Numbered from the stretch's first letter, positions 1 through 9,152 are shown. The stretch: DNA of 64,000 nucleotides from Chitinophagaceae bacterium (GCA_016699815.1 CP065012.1:1364001-1428000), one strand, 5' to 3'. Numbers and translations are program-made. The notes: generated by a model from the sequence alone, not told the origin.

Positions 1-162
1 AAACAAATGGGCAGCGCATATGCACGCCCCTTATATTTTACCAATTGGCAAAAAGCATTTGAATCGGCATTAATTTCAATACTTGGACAATCTGCAAACT
101 GCGGCATTGGTATTTATATTTCAAATAATCCAGGGAAAACTAACTTTATAAACCTTAACTAA
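1..162 (+). CDS. C-terminal end of an unidentified protein (cut by window edge)
   Basis: Frame 1 is open from the first base and closes with TAA at 160-162, giving 53 residues that end in TNFINLN. No start codon context is visible because the gene begins outside the window. The fragment is too short to place in a family: it shows a Tyr/Phe-rich stretch, one Cys and no membrane segment. The next reading frame begins only about 26 bases downstream on the same strand, so the two may be co-transcribed. It could be a chance open frame, but the codon use looks like that of neighbouring real genes. Confidence 0.45.
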   Translation, partial: KQMGSAYARPLYFTNWQKAFESALISILGQSANCGIGIYISNNPGKTNFINLN

Positions 163-187
163 CCTAAAAGTAAAAATACTTATACTT

Positions 188-553
188 TTGCTATTTTGTT
201 TTTTTCCTTACTTGTGTAATGCACGACCAAACTGTACCCCAGTTGAATTAAAATTCAATGCAGATACTCCAACAATTACCATTCAACAGTTACAATCTTT
301 AAATTTATCTTCATACTATGGTAAACCTATTGATTCTCTTTTACTCCATCTTCAAATAGGCTATGAAGTTACAAGGGTATGGGGCCACAAATTGGGCGTG
401 GCATCAAGAATTAGCATTTACTATCCTTCCAATGTAAGTTTGGATATTTTTGTAAAGGAATTTCAAGTTTTACCAAATTACAGAGATCGTTCGGGGAACT
501 GGAATTTAAGCTTATTTAAAAAAGAAAATATTTTTACAATAGCGCTATTTTGA
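188..553 (+). CDS. small putative secreted protein, unknown function
   Basis: An open frame of 121 residues from a TTG at 188. The N-terminus is strongly hydrophobic (LLFCFFPYLCNA) and looks like a signal peptide ending near residue 12; the rest is a soluble, beta-rich looking domain with no recognised motif. The same frame stays open upstream of the TTG and would read VKILIL before it, which is how such a signal peptide normally begins, but the codon there is GTA, not a usual start. Either translation starts at TTG with a shortened signal, or the original ATG has been lost. Function unknown. The preceding frame ends 25 bases earlier. Confidence 0.5.
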   Translation: MLFCFFPYLCNARPNCTPVELKFNADTPTITIQQLQSLNLSSYYGKPIDSLLLHLQIGYEVTRVWGHKLGVASRISIYYPSNVSLDIFVKEFQVLPNYRDRSGNWNLSLFKKENIFTIALF

Positions 554-724
554 CCAGTATGAAAATGAAGTTCTTATAAATATCAATCCGTAAAGTAACA
601 ATAGTATATTTATTTCAGCCAGCGAAAACAGCGGCCGAATTTTTTTACCGTTAAACCCCTAATTAGTGAAGGTCTCCTGTTTTATTATTGGTTTTACAAC
701 GCAATTAATCCCTAATTTCACGGC

Positions 725-1354
725 ATGAGTTTTGGCGAAATGGTACAAACATTTTTATTGAACATTAAGGAAACCCGCTGGCAGGAGTGGATAAGTACCC
801 TTACCCAAATTGCAAGCGTTTGGTATGCAAAAAAAAATAATGTACTCGTGTATCCAACAGGCATTATTGGCGTGTTGCTGGCAGCTTATGTATATTATTT
901 TTTGGCAAAACCGCCGCTTTATGCCGATGCTATTTTAAACCTGTATTATTTTATCATGAGCGTTTACGGCTGGTACAACTGGGTGCAAATAAAAGAAACA
1001 GGCAGCCTGGTTTATCCCATAAGCTGGTGCCATAAAAAAGAGCTATGGTTGGGCATTGGTTTCTTTTTATTGAGTTGGGTGGCTATTTATTATTTACTTA
1101 TTAGCATTACCGACAGTAATACACCGGTATTGGATTCGCTGGTATCTTCAAGCGCTATTACCGCCATGTGGTGGATGGCAAAGCGCAAAGTAGAAAACTG
1201 GCTGGCATGGATTTTTTCTAATATAGTAGCCATTCCGCTTAATTTTTACAAAGGCTTTATCCTATTCACACTAATGTATGTATTATTTTTAATTTTGGCC
1301 TGGATGGGTTATACGGAATGGAAAAAAGCAGCAAAAAAATATGCAGCACATTAA
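725..1354 (+). CDS. pnuC: PnuC-type nicotinamide riboside transporter
   Basis: 209 residues, the usual length of PnuC, with about seven hydrophobic segments. Family hallmarks include the NNVLVYPTGIIG stretch near residues 37-48 and the YGWYNW motif near residues 88-93, which sits in the substrate path of PnuC transporters. The family moves nicotinamide riboside by facilitated diffusion across the inner membrane; uptake becomes one-way once a cytoplasmic kinase phosphorylates the substrate. The next gene overlaps this one by 14 bases and is exactly such a kinase-type P-loop protein, so the pair forms an NAD-salvage unit. The ATG at 725 is the natural start. The 171 bases upstream show no riboswitch I can recognise. 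Confidence 0.9.
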   Translation: MSFGEMVQTFLLNIKETRWQEWISTLTQIASVWYAKKNNVLVYPTGIIGVLLAAYVYYFLAKPPLYADAILNLYYFIMSVYGWYNWVQIKETGSLVYPISWCHKKELWLGIGFFLLSWVAIYYLLISITDSNTPVLDSLVSSSAITAMWWMAKRKVENWLAWIFSNIVAIPLNFYKGFILFTLMYVLFLILAWMGYTEWKKAAKKYAAH

Positions 1355-1874
1355 AAAAATAGTAGCCATTGGGCCGGAAAGTACCGGCAAAAGTTCCCTT
1401 TGCGAAGGCCTGGCAAGGCATTTCAAAAGCGTTTGGGCAAGGGAATATGCAAGGGAATACTTAAAGAAACACGGCACAAAATATGTTTATGAAAATTTGG
1501 ATGCCATTGCCGAAGGCCAAATTGCAGAAGAAGAAACTGCTTTAAAAAATACAAACGCAGGCTCACCGCTTTTTATTGATACCGATTTGCAAGTAATAAA
1601 AGTATGGAGCGAATATGTTTTTAATAAATGTAACAGCAAAATACTCACACAAATTGCTCATAGAAAATACGATCTCTACCTGCTTTGTAATACTGACCTG
1701 CCCTGGGTAAAAGATGAGCTTAGGGAATACCCCGATTTAAAAACCAGGGAAAAACTTTTTCGTTATTATAAAGATTTGCTTGTAAACCAGCATGTTCCCT
1801 GGGTTACTATTAGCGGGCAAAATGATGAAAGGCTGCAACAAGCCATTTATGCAACACAAAAATTACTGCACTAA
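1341..1874 (+). CDS. NadR-like nicotinamide riboside kinase (P-loop ATPase)
   Basis: 177 residues. A Walker A motif GPESTGKSS occupies about residues 11-19, followed by the REYAREY segment near 35-41 typical of the kinase half of NadR. A later ...DTDLQVIKVWSEY stretch also fits the NadR kinase/AAA_28 family. The adenylyltransferase and DNA-binding domains of full NadR are absent, so this is a stand-alone kinase that would convert nicotinamide riboside to NMN using ATP in the cytoplasm. The start overlaps the 3' end of pnuC by 14 bases, which indicates translational coupling and links import to trapping. The assignment as a kinase rests on family resemblance and the neighbour. Confidence 0.85.
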   Translation: MQHIKKIVAIGPESTGKSSLCEGLARHFKSVWAREYAREYLKKHGTKYVYENLDAIAEGQIAEEETALKNTNAGSPLFIDTDLQVIKVWSEYVFNKCNSKILTQIAHRKYDLYLLCNTDLPWVKDELREYPDLKTREKLFRYYKDLLVNQHVPWVTISGQNDERLQQAIYATQKLLH

Positions 1875-1875
1875 A

Positions 1876-2775
1876 TTATTGTACCAGCGCTGCAATGTCG
1901 GGGTCGCCGGCAAGGTTGTTCATTTGCCGTAAAATGGCTGCCGACCTGTATTTTACATAATTACTTAAAGGCTTTACTGTATATTTTTTGGGGTTGGGAA
2001 GGCAGGCTGCAATCATTGCGGCTTCCTGCCGTGTTAAGTTAATGGCATCTTTATTAAAATATTTTTTTGCTGCTGCCTGAACGCCAAAAATGCCACGGCC
2101 CATTTCGGCAATATTAAGGTAACGTGCCAAAATTGTTTTTTTGGGCCACAAGGCTTCAATAGTTGCCGTAAAATATACTTCCAGGCCTTTGCGAAAAAAA
2201 CCACCGCCCTGGAAGAGGAAAATATTTTTTGCCGCTTGCTGGCTTATGGTACTTGCACCCCTAATTTTATTGGGATGTTTTTGGTTATACTTTACTGCTT
2301 TTTTTATGGCGATAAGATCAAAACCATCATGGTCGGTAAAAAGCTGGTCTTCGGCTGCTATAACCGCAAGCTTTATATTGGGGCCCATATTATGGTACGA
2401 AATATAATCACGGCTTAGCCCGTTAAAACTTATTAAACTCCCCAACTGCGTAAGGGTTACCGGCGGATTAATTACAAAACCCATTAACAAGTATATAAAG
2501 GAACTGATATAGCCAATGAAAAAAATATCTCTTAGTAAAACAGCAATTTTATGTATTGCGCTAATTTTTCTGAGTATGAAATAATAAAATAAACTCAATG
2601 CAGCTATGCCTGTGCATACCCACAAAACCTTTGCTTTTAAATTTTGCACCACAAAGCCTTGCACCGAAATTTTTTGAACAATAAACCAAATAAAAAATAA
2701 AACATGGGCCATAAAAACCCAAAAGAAAATTTTTTCTGTTTTTTTCCATACCTGCAGGAGTTGCTGCTTATTCAT
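1876..2775 (-). CDS. mtgA: monofunctional biosynthetic peptidoglycan transglycosylase
   Basis: About 299 residues. The N-terminal third holds several hydrophobic helices, more than the single anchor seen in E. coli MtgA; the GT51 catalytic domain follows. Visible GT51 motifs are AAEDQLFTDHDGFD (catalytic Glu in ED, near residue 140), RGASTISQQAAKN and the second Glu region in YLNIAEMGRGIFG. The enzyme polymerises lipid II glycan strands on the periplasmic side of the inner membrane and has no transpeptidase domain. I start at ATG 2775 because the longer frame from 2817 would run into the LysE gene upstream and adds residues with no family support. The LysE gene ends 10 bases before this start. 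Confidence 0.9.
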   Translation of the reverse strand: MNKQQLLQVWKKTEKIFFWVFMAHVLFFIWFIVQKISVQGFVVQNLKAKVLWVCTGIAALSLFYYFILRKISAIHKIAVLLRDIFFIGYISSFIYLLMGFVINPPVTLTQLGSLISFNGLSRDYISYHNMGPNIKLAVIAAEDQLFTDHDGFDLIAIKKAVKYNQKHPNKIRGASTISQQAAKNIFLFQGGGFFRKGLEVYFTATIEALWPKKTILARYLNIAEMGRGIFGVQAAAKKYFNKDAINLTRQEAAMIAACLPNPKKYTVKPLSNYVKYRSAAILRQMNNLAGDPDIAALVQ

Positions 2776-2785
2776 CAAAAAAAAA

Positions 2786-3418
2786 TTAGTATTTATTGCG
2801 GGTATATAAAACGCCAATAATTAAAGCAAGACCAAATACCATGTAAAGGATACCGGCAATACGGTTTAAACGCCGGATGTTTTTATCGTTCAGGTTATTT
2901 CTCAGCTTGCCTGAAATTTTTATTTTGAGCAAGTCGGCGCTCATTACTACAATGAGGCAGGAGATAAAAGTGGCAGACCTTTCTTCAACAGAATTACCCA
3001 GGGTTTTTGTAGTGGTGGCAAACCACAGGGCAATTACGCCGGGGTTGAGGCTATTGATAAAAAAGCCGGTAATAAAAAGGCCCACATGTGTTGCTTTACC
3101 AATTTTAACACCCTGGTCAAGCTCTGCTTTTGATTTATATTTTTTATAAAAAAGGTAATAAACGCCCAATGCAATTAAAAAGGAGCCGCCAAAAATGCCA
3201 ATTACCGTTTTATATTCAATGAGGTCGCTCAGCAGGCCACTGAAAAGATTGGCGGTAATAATTAACAATATATCACTGAGCCAAACGCCGGCTACAAAAT
3301 AAATTGCGCTGAAAATACCGTAATTGATCCGCAGTTTAAGAATGGCAAATAATACCGGCCCAACGGTAAACACCAGTGCAATGCCCAATAAAATACCTGA
3401 TATAATTGCCTCCGTCAT
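2786..3418 (-). CDS. LysE/RhtB family transporter
   Basis: 210 residues with about six membrane segments. The N-terminal pattern ISGILLGIALVFTVGPVLFAIL matches the LysE family signature, in which a GxxxxGPxxxA-like motif lies in the first helix. A second conserved region, FINSLNPGVIALW, near residue 120 is also typical. Members export amino acids or related metabolites across the inner membrane by proton exchange; the substrate cannot be told from sequence. It sits directly upstream of mtgA on the same strand with a 10-base gap and 14 bases downstream of the GH3-like gene, so the three are probably one transcription unit without an obvious shared function. Confidence 0.85.
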   Translation of the reverse strand: MTEAIISGILLGIALVFTVGPVLFAILKLRINYGIFSAIYFVAGVWLSDILLIITANLFSGLLSDLIEYKTVIGIFGGSFLIALGVYYLFYKKYKSKAELDQGVKIGKATHVGLFITGFFINSLNPGVIALWFATTTKTLGNSVEERSATFISCLIVVMSADLLKIKISGKLRNNLNDKNIRRLNRIAGILYMVFGLALIIGVLYTRNKY

Positions 3419-3432
3419 CCAATTTATTTAAG

Positions 3433-4983
3433 TTACCGAGTAATCGGTTGTAAAGGTTCGTATGCCGCAACAAACTGTTGCCATTCAATCAATATTTTTC
3501 CCTTAAGCACTCTTGGAAATTTATGCTGGCCGCCAATTTTTCCCCGGGCTTTCATAAAGTCCATAAATGCTTTTTCCGGCAACAACTTTACCGAAATATT
3601 TTTTAAAGCATGATTGCGCTCTACTTCATAGTCATCGTTGAGCTGCTTTAAGTTTGCATCAATTTTTTCTGCAAGCGCTTTTTCATCTGCTTTATCATCT
3701 GATGCCAAATACCATTCATGCGCAAAGAAATTGCCATAAGGCACACCTGCAACCGTAAACTCTGGTATAAATATATTCATTTGCCCCGAAACCATTTCTA
3801 TTGCCTTATTCATATTATCAACGCTCAGGTGCTCGCCTACAAGGCTTAAAAAATGCTTTGTTCGGCCGGTAATAATGATTTGACTTTTTTCTTTATCAAT
3901 AAGTTTTATGGTATCTCCTATGGCATAGCGCCATGCGCCTGCATTGGTGGTAATTAAAATGGCATACTCTTTATTTTCCTCAATTTCATGCAACATAAAG
4001 GCTTCAGGCTTGTCTACCATGTTACCATCTGCATCAAAATTTTTATCATCAAAGGGTACAAATTCAAAAAAAATATTGTTGTTCAATGCAAGGTGCATGC
4101 CTTTGGCGCCTTGTTTATTTTGATAGGCTAAAAAACCTTCGCTTGCCAAATAGGTTTCAATATAGGTTATGGGTTTGCCCAATAATTTTTCAAAGCCTTT
4201 TTTATAGGGTTCTAATGCTACGCCACCGTGAACATAAAATGAAAGATTGGGCCACATTTCGTGGATGTTTTTTAACTTGTATCGCTCAATAATTTTTTCT
4301 ACACAAAGCTGCAGCCATGCCGGCACGCCTACAATAAAACCAATATCCCAGTTGGGTGCATTTTCCACTACTTCATCCAGTTTTTTGGACCAATCCCTTT
4401 CTTGGGCAATTTTTTTTCCGGGTTTATACAATCCCAGCCCCATAAACCAAAAAGGAATATTTTTTTGCTGTATGCCGCTTAAATCGCCGGCATAATAAGT
4501 GGGGCCTTTTTGCAATTGCGTACTGCCGCCAAGCATGAGCCAGCCTTTGCCAATAGCGCTTTTGGGCACATCCTCGTATCGGGTAAGCGATATTAATTGT
4601 TTTATACTGGTGATGGTATTGCTCCTTACCAGGTCTTTGGTAATGGGGATATATTTACTGGATGCTTCGCTGGTGCCGCTGCTTAGGGCAAAATATTTTA
4701 TTACTCCCGGCCAGCATACATCCGGTATGCCATCCAAAGTTTTATACCACCATTCTTTGTAAATTTTTGAATAATCGTAGGTAGGTACCTGCTGTTGAAA
4801 TTTTTTTCCGGGATGGCGGGCCAATAAAATTTCGTCAAAAAGAAATTTTTGGCCAAACTCCGTAAACCTTGCTTTACGCAGAAGTTTTTTCAGCACTTTT
4901 ATCTGCTGTCGCCGCACATCGCTTACCGGTATATTTAATGCCCGGGCAATTGATGCAGGTAGTTTTATGTCGAATATGGCCAT
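3433..4983 (-). CDS. GH3-family acyl-acid-amido synthetase-like protein
   Basis: 516 residues, a typical length for bacterial members of the GH3 family. Visible family motifs are the SSGTSEASSKYIPIT stretch near residue 100 (the ATP/AMP phosphate-binding loop), YIETYLASEGF near residue 275, and WRYAIGDTIKLID with ITGRTKHFLSLVGEHLS near residues 350-385, which form the adenylation core and hinge to the C-terminal lid. Plant GH3 proteins adenylate carboxylic acids and join them to amino acids; the bacterial substrate is unknown. It is the first gene of a probable run with the LysE exporter and mtgA. An acyl-amino-acid product exported by the neighbour is possible but unproven. Confidence 0.85.
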   Translation of the reverse strand: MAIFDIKLPASIARALNIPVSDVRRQQIKVLKKLLRKARFTEFGQKFLFDEILLARHPGKKFQQQVPTYDYSKIYKEWWYKTLDGIPDVCWPGVIKYFALSSGTSEASSKYIPITKDLVRSNTITSIKQLISLTRYEDVPKSAIGKGWLMLGGSTQLQKGPTYYAGDLSGIQQKNIPFWFMGLGLYKPGKKIAQERDWSKKLDEVVENAPNWDIGFIVGVPAWLQLCVEKIIERYKLKNIHEMWPNLSFYVHGGVALEPYKKGFEKLLGKPITYIETYLASEGFLAYQNKQGAKGMHLALNNNIFFEFVPFDDKNFDADGNMVDKPEAFMLHEIEENKEYAILITTNAGAWRYAIGDTIKLIDKEKSQIIITGRTKHFLSLVGEHLSVDNMNKAIEMVSGQMNIFIPEFTVAGVPYGNFFAHEWYLASDDKADEKALAEKIDANLKQLNDDYEVERNHALKNISVKLLPEKAFMDFMKARGKIGGQHKFPRVLKGKILIEWQQFVAAYEPLQPITR

Positions 4984-5078
4984 TGAATATTTTTGTTGTA
5001 AACAAAGTTAAATAATGGATTTGAGGAAACTTTCTTAAAATCTACTGAAAGTGAATAAATATTATTATGGCCGAATGG

Positions 5079-6338
5079 CTAGTCCTGTATCCTTATAGCA
5101 TTTTCGTTTTCGATATACATAGTAACCACACCGCTTTGGTCTATTACTTTACCTTTTGCACAAATAATTTTTCCCTTAAGCAATGCTTCGGGTTTATAAT
5201 TAAAGTTCACAATATTTTCTTTTTTTATAAAAACCGTAAACACCTGGTTGGGGAATTGCTTGTCTAAATTGAGTAAAATATTTCCTTTTTTACTTACCCT
5301 TGCGCCCACTACTGTACCGCAAACGGTAATTTCATCTCGGCGGTTTGTCCATTCTTTAGCTACCATTGTATTAAAATAACCGGGTGGGAGCTTTTCCTGG
5401 TTCAATGGTTCGGCATCTGCATTATTTGCTTCGGGCAGCCAGATGCTGGTATTAAGCTGGCTTTCTAATTCTTCCTGCTCTGCTTCTGTCAGATGAGCAA
5501 AAAAGTTTAGGCCAGTTTGTTTTTCAATTTCGTTTATGGTTACCGCAAAACTTTTTATGGGTGAGGTTATTACGGTATTGGGCATAATAAAACCTATTGC
5601 CTTTTTATGCTTTAGATCCAACGCTACTTTCCAAAATTTTTGGGGTATGCTGAGTTTATTTTTCCCTCTTTCAATTTTGGGAAGGGTTTCGTTTAAAAGA
5701 GGGCCGGTAACTATATACAATTGTGTTCCCGGGTTGCGGAAAACATATCCCCGGATGGCATCTTCAAGATCGCCCCAACTGCCCCGGTTAAATTCTGCCA
5801 GCTGCGGGCTCAGGTTGCTGTACAGGTACGATTCAGAAAGCGCTCTTTTACTCCATCTGAAATCTGCAGAAGGTGCAAGGTGGCCACGGTCGTAACCAAA
5901 GCCATCGTATTTAACTGTGCTGTCGGCCTGTGTTTCTTTTAAAAAATAATCTGCTTCCACAGCAGATCCGGTTGCAATACTGCTGTCTTCCCTAAAATCG
6001 TTGGTACGAAAAACCACACCCGTAATTACATCGGGCAAAATGATATGGGCTACCCAGCGTGCCGTTTTATATTTTGGGTCAAAGCCGAGGATATATGCCG
6101 AATGATTTACTTGTACTTCACCGGGCCCCAATTGAGGAAGCCCTATTTTTACCAGGTCTAAACGGATTTTTTGGAGTTTAAAATCTTCAAGGTTAGCGAG
6201 TAGTATTTGCCTTTGGCTGTCAATTTTTGCCAGTTGCTTTTGCGTACTAATTATTTCATCTGCAATAGATTGGGCAAATAATAACGCCGGCAATAACAGC
6301 ATTAAAAAGGCCAAACCAAACTTTTTTGTATTTTTCAT
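5079..6338 (-). CDS. secreted DNA/RNA non-specific endonuclease with C-terminal OB-fold-like domain
   Basis: 419 residues when started at the ATG at 6338, which gives a clean signal peptide (KFGLAFLMLLLPALLFAQ); the longer frame to 6440 adds an unsupported leader. After a short coiled-coil-like segment comes the beta-beta-alpha-metal nuclease domain with the DRGH motif in YDRGHLAPSADF, containing the catalytic His, and a metal-site Asn region SNLSPQLAEFNRG. Such enzymes cut DNA and RNA with Mg2+ outside the cytoplasm. The last 90 or so residues, starting around the VCGTVVGARVSKKGN stretch, resemble a small beta-barrel of the OB/tRNA_anti type, an addition to the usual nuclease. No inhibitor gene is visible beside it. 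Confidence 0.85.
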   Translation of the reverse strand: MKNTKKFGLAFLMLLLPALLFAQSIADEIISTQKQLAKIDSQRQILLANLEDFKLQKIRLDLVKIGLPQLGPGEVQVNHSAYILGFDPKYKTARWVAHIILPDVITGVVFRTNDFREDSSIATGSAVEADYFLKETQADSTVKYDGFGYDRGHLAPSADFRWSKRALSESYLYSNLSPQLAEFNRGSWGDLEDAIRGYVFRNPGTQLYIVTGPLLNETLPKIERGKNKLSIPQKFWKVALDLKHKKAIGFIMPNTVITSPIKSFAVTINEIEKQTGLNFFAHLTEAEQEELESQLNTSIWLPEANNADAEPLNQEKLPPGYFNTMVAKEWTNRRDEITVCGTVVGARVSKKGNILLNLDKQFPNQVFTVFIKKENIVNFNYKPEALLKGKIICAKGKVIDQSGVVTMYIENENAIRIQD

Positions 6339-6456
6339 AAGTAGTGAAGTTAATGAATTTAATTGCGTTGTTTTACCCATTAAAAAATCTTTTGCCTTTT
6401 TTAAATTGTTTATAAAATAGTTTGAAAAATTAAGCAGCAAATAGGAACTTTAGTAT

Positions 6457-6960
6457 ATGAAAACTTTGACCCTGGTAAGGCATGCAAAAAGCGCACCGGC
6501 ATCCATTGGCCAAAACGATTTTGACCGGCCCTTAAATGAAAAGGGATTAATTGATGCAACAGTAATGGCACAAAGGATAGCCGGAAGAAATATTCCCATC
6601 AACTTATTTGTATGCAGCCCGGCATTAAGGGCCATGCAAACATGCAAAGCTTTTTGCGATGTATATAATTTTGATATCGCAAATATTGTAAGTGTAAAAA
6701 AACTTTACAACGCTCACCGTATTGTGTTTTATGATATTGTGGAAGAATTAAACAATGCCATTGACCATATTGCTCTTTTTGCCCATAACCCGGGCATTAC
6801 ACAATTTATTAATGACCTTGTTCCCCAGTTTTCGGTTGACAATATGCCTACCTGTGGCGTAATGAGTGTTGCCATTAATACAAAAACCTGGGCAAAATTT
6901 GAAGCGGCAGAAAAACAATTACTGGTTTTTGATTATCCGAAAAATATGCAAAATTTATAA
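6457..6960 (+). CDS. SixA-like histidine phosphatase
   Basis: 167 residues. The N-terminal LVRHAKS at about residues 6-12 is the RHG/RHA active-site signature of the histidine phosphatase superfamily, with the nucleophilic His in RHA. Further support comes from SPALRAMQT near residue 51 (second conserved Arg region) and FAHNPGITQF near residue 109, which carries the second catalytic His. Size and layout match SixA, which removes phosphate from phosphohistidine in phosphotransfer domains. A partner phosphorelay protein is not present nearby, so the substrate is open. The gene is divergent from the secreted nuclease and stands alone. Confidence 0.85.
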   Translation: MKTLTLVRHAKSAPASIGQNDFDRPLNEKGLIDATVMAQRIAGRNIPINLFVCSPALRAMQTCKAFCDVYNFDIANIVSVKKLYNAHRIVFYDIVEELNNAIDHIALFAHNPGITQFINDLVPQFSVDNMPTCGVMSVAINTKTWAKFEAAEKQLLVFDYPKNMQNL

Positions 6961-7049
6961 ACTGTATTTTCAAAACGCCATATATTTTGTATGACTTTTT
7001 ACTACCTGTATCCACATTTTTTGATGTAGTTTTTTAATTTGCATTCTTT

Positions 7050-7915
7050 TTAATATTTTACGATGGCAAAAATATTCATCCGCATATTTTTAATCATCTG
7101 CTTAAAAAAGTACCATTTACCGCTATTATTGTAATTGCCAAATACACTTTCTCTGAGATACTTTGATGTATCATTACTAAAAGAAATAGCTGGACTGTAG
7201 TTTTGAAATGCAGTATTTTTACCCCTTTCATGGCTTATAATGTAGGGTAAGGTTATCCACTCAATTGCAACAAAAAACGCTTTTCCTGGAATAAAAATTT
7301 TATAGTGTTCGAGATTTCAGCGTAATTTTTTTTCGACGATTTTATTTCAATGATTGAATCACATAAGTCTTCGCCAGATTTTCCGGTAGAAGAATCAACA
7401 CTATAAATCCTTAACATGAATATTGAATTGTTAGGTTCTTTGCAAATTCCTATTCAGGTTAACATACCATTTTCTTTTGGGGAAGTAAAAAGTTGGGCAA
7501 CCTGGGTATAGTGTCCAGTAGATGCGTAATAATTATTGCTGCAATGTTTAAATGAATTTTATTGCGTACTATGAATATATTTTTTACTACGGTACCATTT
7601 AATAGCACCTGCTTTCTCTTTAACAAAAAGCTGTTTGCTGATTTTATTTCGTGAAGTGCGATTTTTAGGGGTTCATATCCTATATACATAATGAGTAAAG
7701 TATCGGTATATATATTACTTTTTTATTGTAAAATTCCCTTGTTCATTGGCGCTTGTACCATTGTTTTGTTCTAAAAATCCAATAGTTGCATAAGCTATTT
7801 TTCTTTACTTAGGGCGTCAATCACCGCTCCGGAAAATGCCATCTGCGAAAAGCTTATAGCAGATAATAAAAACATTCCAAAACAGAAAGTTACTTTAAGG
7901 AATATTATTGAACAT
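7050..7915 (-). pseudogene. broken CarboxypepD_reg-like outer-surface protein gene
   Basis: No single frame spans this region, but pieces in different minus-strand frames join into one protein. It begins with a signal-like start at ATG 7915, continues with LLSAISFSQMAFSGAVIDA (7875 downward), then IAYATIGFLEQNNGTSANE, then IYTDTLLIMYIGYEPLKIA, the standard end of a carboxypeptidase-regulatory-like beta-sandwich. Further pieces are YASTGHYTQVAQLFTSPKEN, then after an in-frame TGA IGICKEPNNS and IYSVDSSTGKSGEDL, and lastly IPGKAFFVAIEW to a stop at 7050-7052. At least four frameshifts and one stop interrupt it. Two shifts lie in A runs (near 7800 and 7728), so part of the damage could be sequencing error; the internal stop near 7450 is not in a homopolymer. 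Confidence 0.82.
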
Positions 7916-7958
7916 TGAAGTTTTTTGAAAAAATTATAAAAACAGCTGATAGAATATT

Positions 7959-9152
7959 TTAATAAAAAAACTCTGCTTTATAAGGGTATCTTATCCTGTA
8001 CAGCTCCCGTACTTTGTAAATAATTGCTTTGCGGAGTTCTTCAATATTGGTGCGCTGTGTGGCAGAAATAAATATGCAGTTGCCTCCGGTTATTTGTTTC
8101 CAGTTTTGTTTTAAATCTGTAATAATATTTTGTTTTACTTCATCTTCAAGCCATTCATCAAAGGTTTGCAGTTCGTATTGGTCCATTTTATTAAAAATGG
8201 TAATGGTGGGTTTTTCCAGGCTGTTGAGTTCCCCTAAGGTTTCGTTTACAATGCGGTACTGGTCTTCGTATTGTGGATGGCTGATGTCTACAATATGCAA
8301 TAATATATCGGCTTCCCTCACTTCGTCCAGTGTGCTTTTAAAACTTTCTACAAGGTGGTGCGGAAGCTTGCGAATGAAACCTACTGTATCGCTCAGTAGA
8401 AAAGGGGTTTGCTCAAATACCAGCTTTCTTGTGGTGGTATCCAGCGTAGCAAATAATTTATTTTCTGCAAATACTTCCGATTTGCTAAGCAGCGTCATTA
8501 AAGTAGATTTTCCCACATTGGTATAGCCTACCAATGCAACCCTTATAAATTCGCCACGGTCTTTTCGTTGAGTAAAAGCCTGCTTATCTATTTCTGAAAG
8601 CCGCTTGCGCAATAAACTTATTTTATCTTTTACCAGCCTGCGGTCTGTTTCAATTTCAGTTTCCCCGGGGCCTCTTGTGCCTACGCCGCCGCCTTGCCTT
8701 TCGAGGTGTTTCCACATGCCTTTTAACCGTGGGAGTAAATATTGGTATTGCGCTAGCTCCACCTGGGTTTTTGCCTGTGCAGTTTTGGCACGAGTGGCAA
8801 AAATGTCAAGGATCAAATCGCTGCGGTCTATGGTTTTTACACCCAGTTCTTTTTCAATATTTTGAATTTGTGAGCCGGTAAGTTCATCATCAAAAATTAC
8901 CAGGCCAATATTGCCCTTAAGCTGTATATAATTTTTAATTTCTTCCAGCTTACCTTTTCCTACAAATGTTCGTGTATCGGGATGTTGTAATTTTTGGATA
9001 AATCTCTTTTGCTCTATAGCACCGGCAGTTTCTGCTAAAAAAGCCAGCTCATCCATATATTCTTTTACCTGGGCCTCCTGTTGCTCTTTTTGCACAAGGC
9101 CTACCAGTATTGCATTTTCCGGTTTAGATAATATTTTCTTTTTTTCAATCAC
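7959..9152 (-). CDS. hflX: GTPase HflX
   Basis: 397 residues, the usual HflX length. The N-terminal domain holds the glycine-rich RQGGGVGTRGPGETEIETDR stretch that precedes the G domain in all HflX proteins. GTPase motifs follow: G1 GYTNVGKST, G3 DTVGFIRKLPHHLV and G4 NKMD. HflX binds the 50S subunit and splits stalled or heat-damaged ribosomes, with GTP and ATP hydrolysis. The start is GTG at 9152; no ATG in frame gives a better beginning. A perfect inverted repeat lies just upstream (9164-9178) and a terminator separates it from the SurA-like gene, so it is probably transcribed alone. Confidence 0.95.
   Translation of the reverse strand: MIEKKKILSKPENAILVGLVQKEQQEAQVKEYMDELAFLAETAGAIEQKRFIQKLQHPDTRTFVGKGKLEEIKNYIQLKGNIGLVIFDDELTGSQIQNIEKELGVKTIDRSDLILDIFATRAKTAQAKTQVELAQYQYLLPRLKGMWKHLERQGGGVGTRGPGETEIETDRRLVKDKISLLRKRLSEIDKQAFTQRKDRGEFIRVALVGYTNVGKSTLMTLLSKSEVFAENKLFATLDTTTRKLVFEQTPFLLSDTVGFIRKLPHHLVESFKSTLDEVREADILLHIVDISHPQYEDQYRIVNETLGELNSLEKPTITIFNKMDQYELQTFDEWLEDEVKQNIITDLKQNWKQITGGNCIFISATQRTNIEELRKAIIYKVRELYRIRYPYKAEFFY

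Noticed and set aside
554..724. riboswitch upstream of pnuC
   Set aside because: No match to NAD, TPP or other riboswitch cores that I know; only a short CTAATTAG palindrome and CCCTAATT repeats.
2141..2407. plus-strand frames inside mtgA
   Set aside because: Antisense shadows of a well-supported gene; no family match.
7459..7689. 76-codon minus-strand frame as an independent small gene
   Set aside because: It is one fragment of the broken CarboxypepD_reg-like gene and includes an out-of-frame tail.
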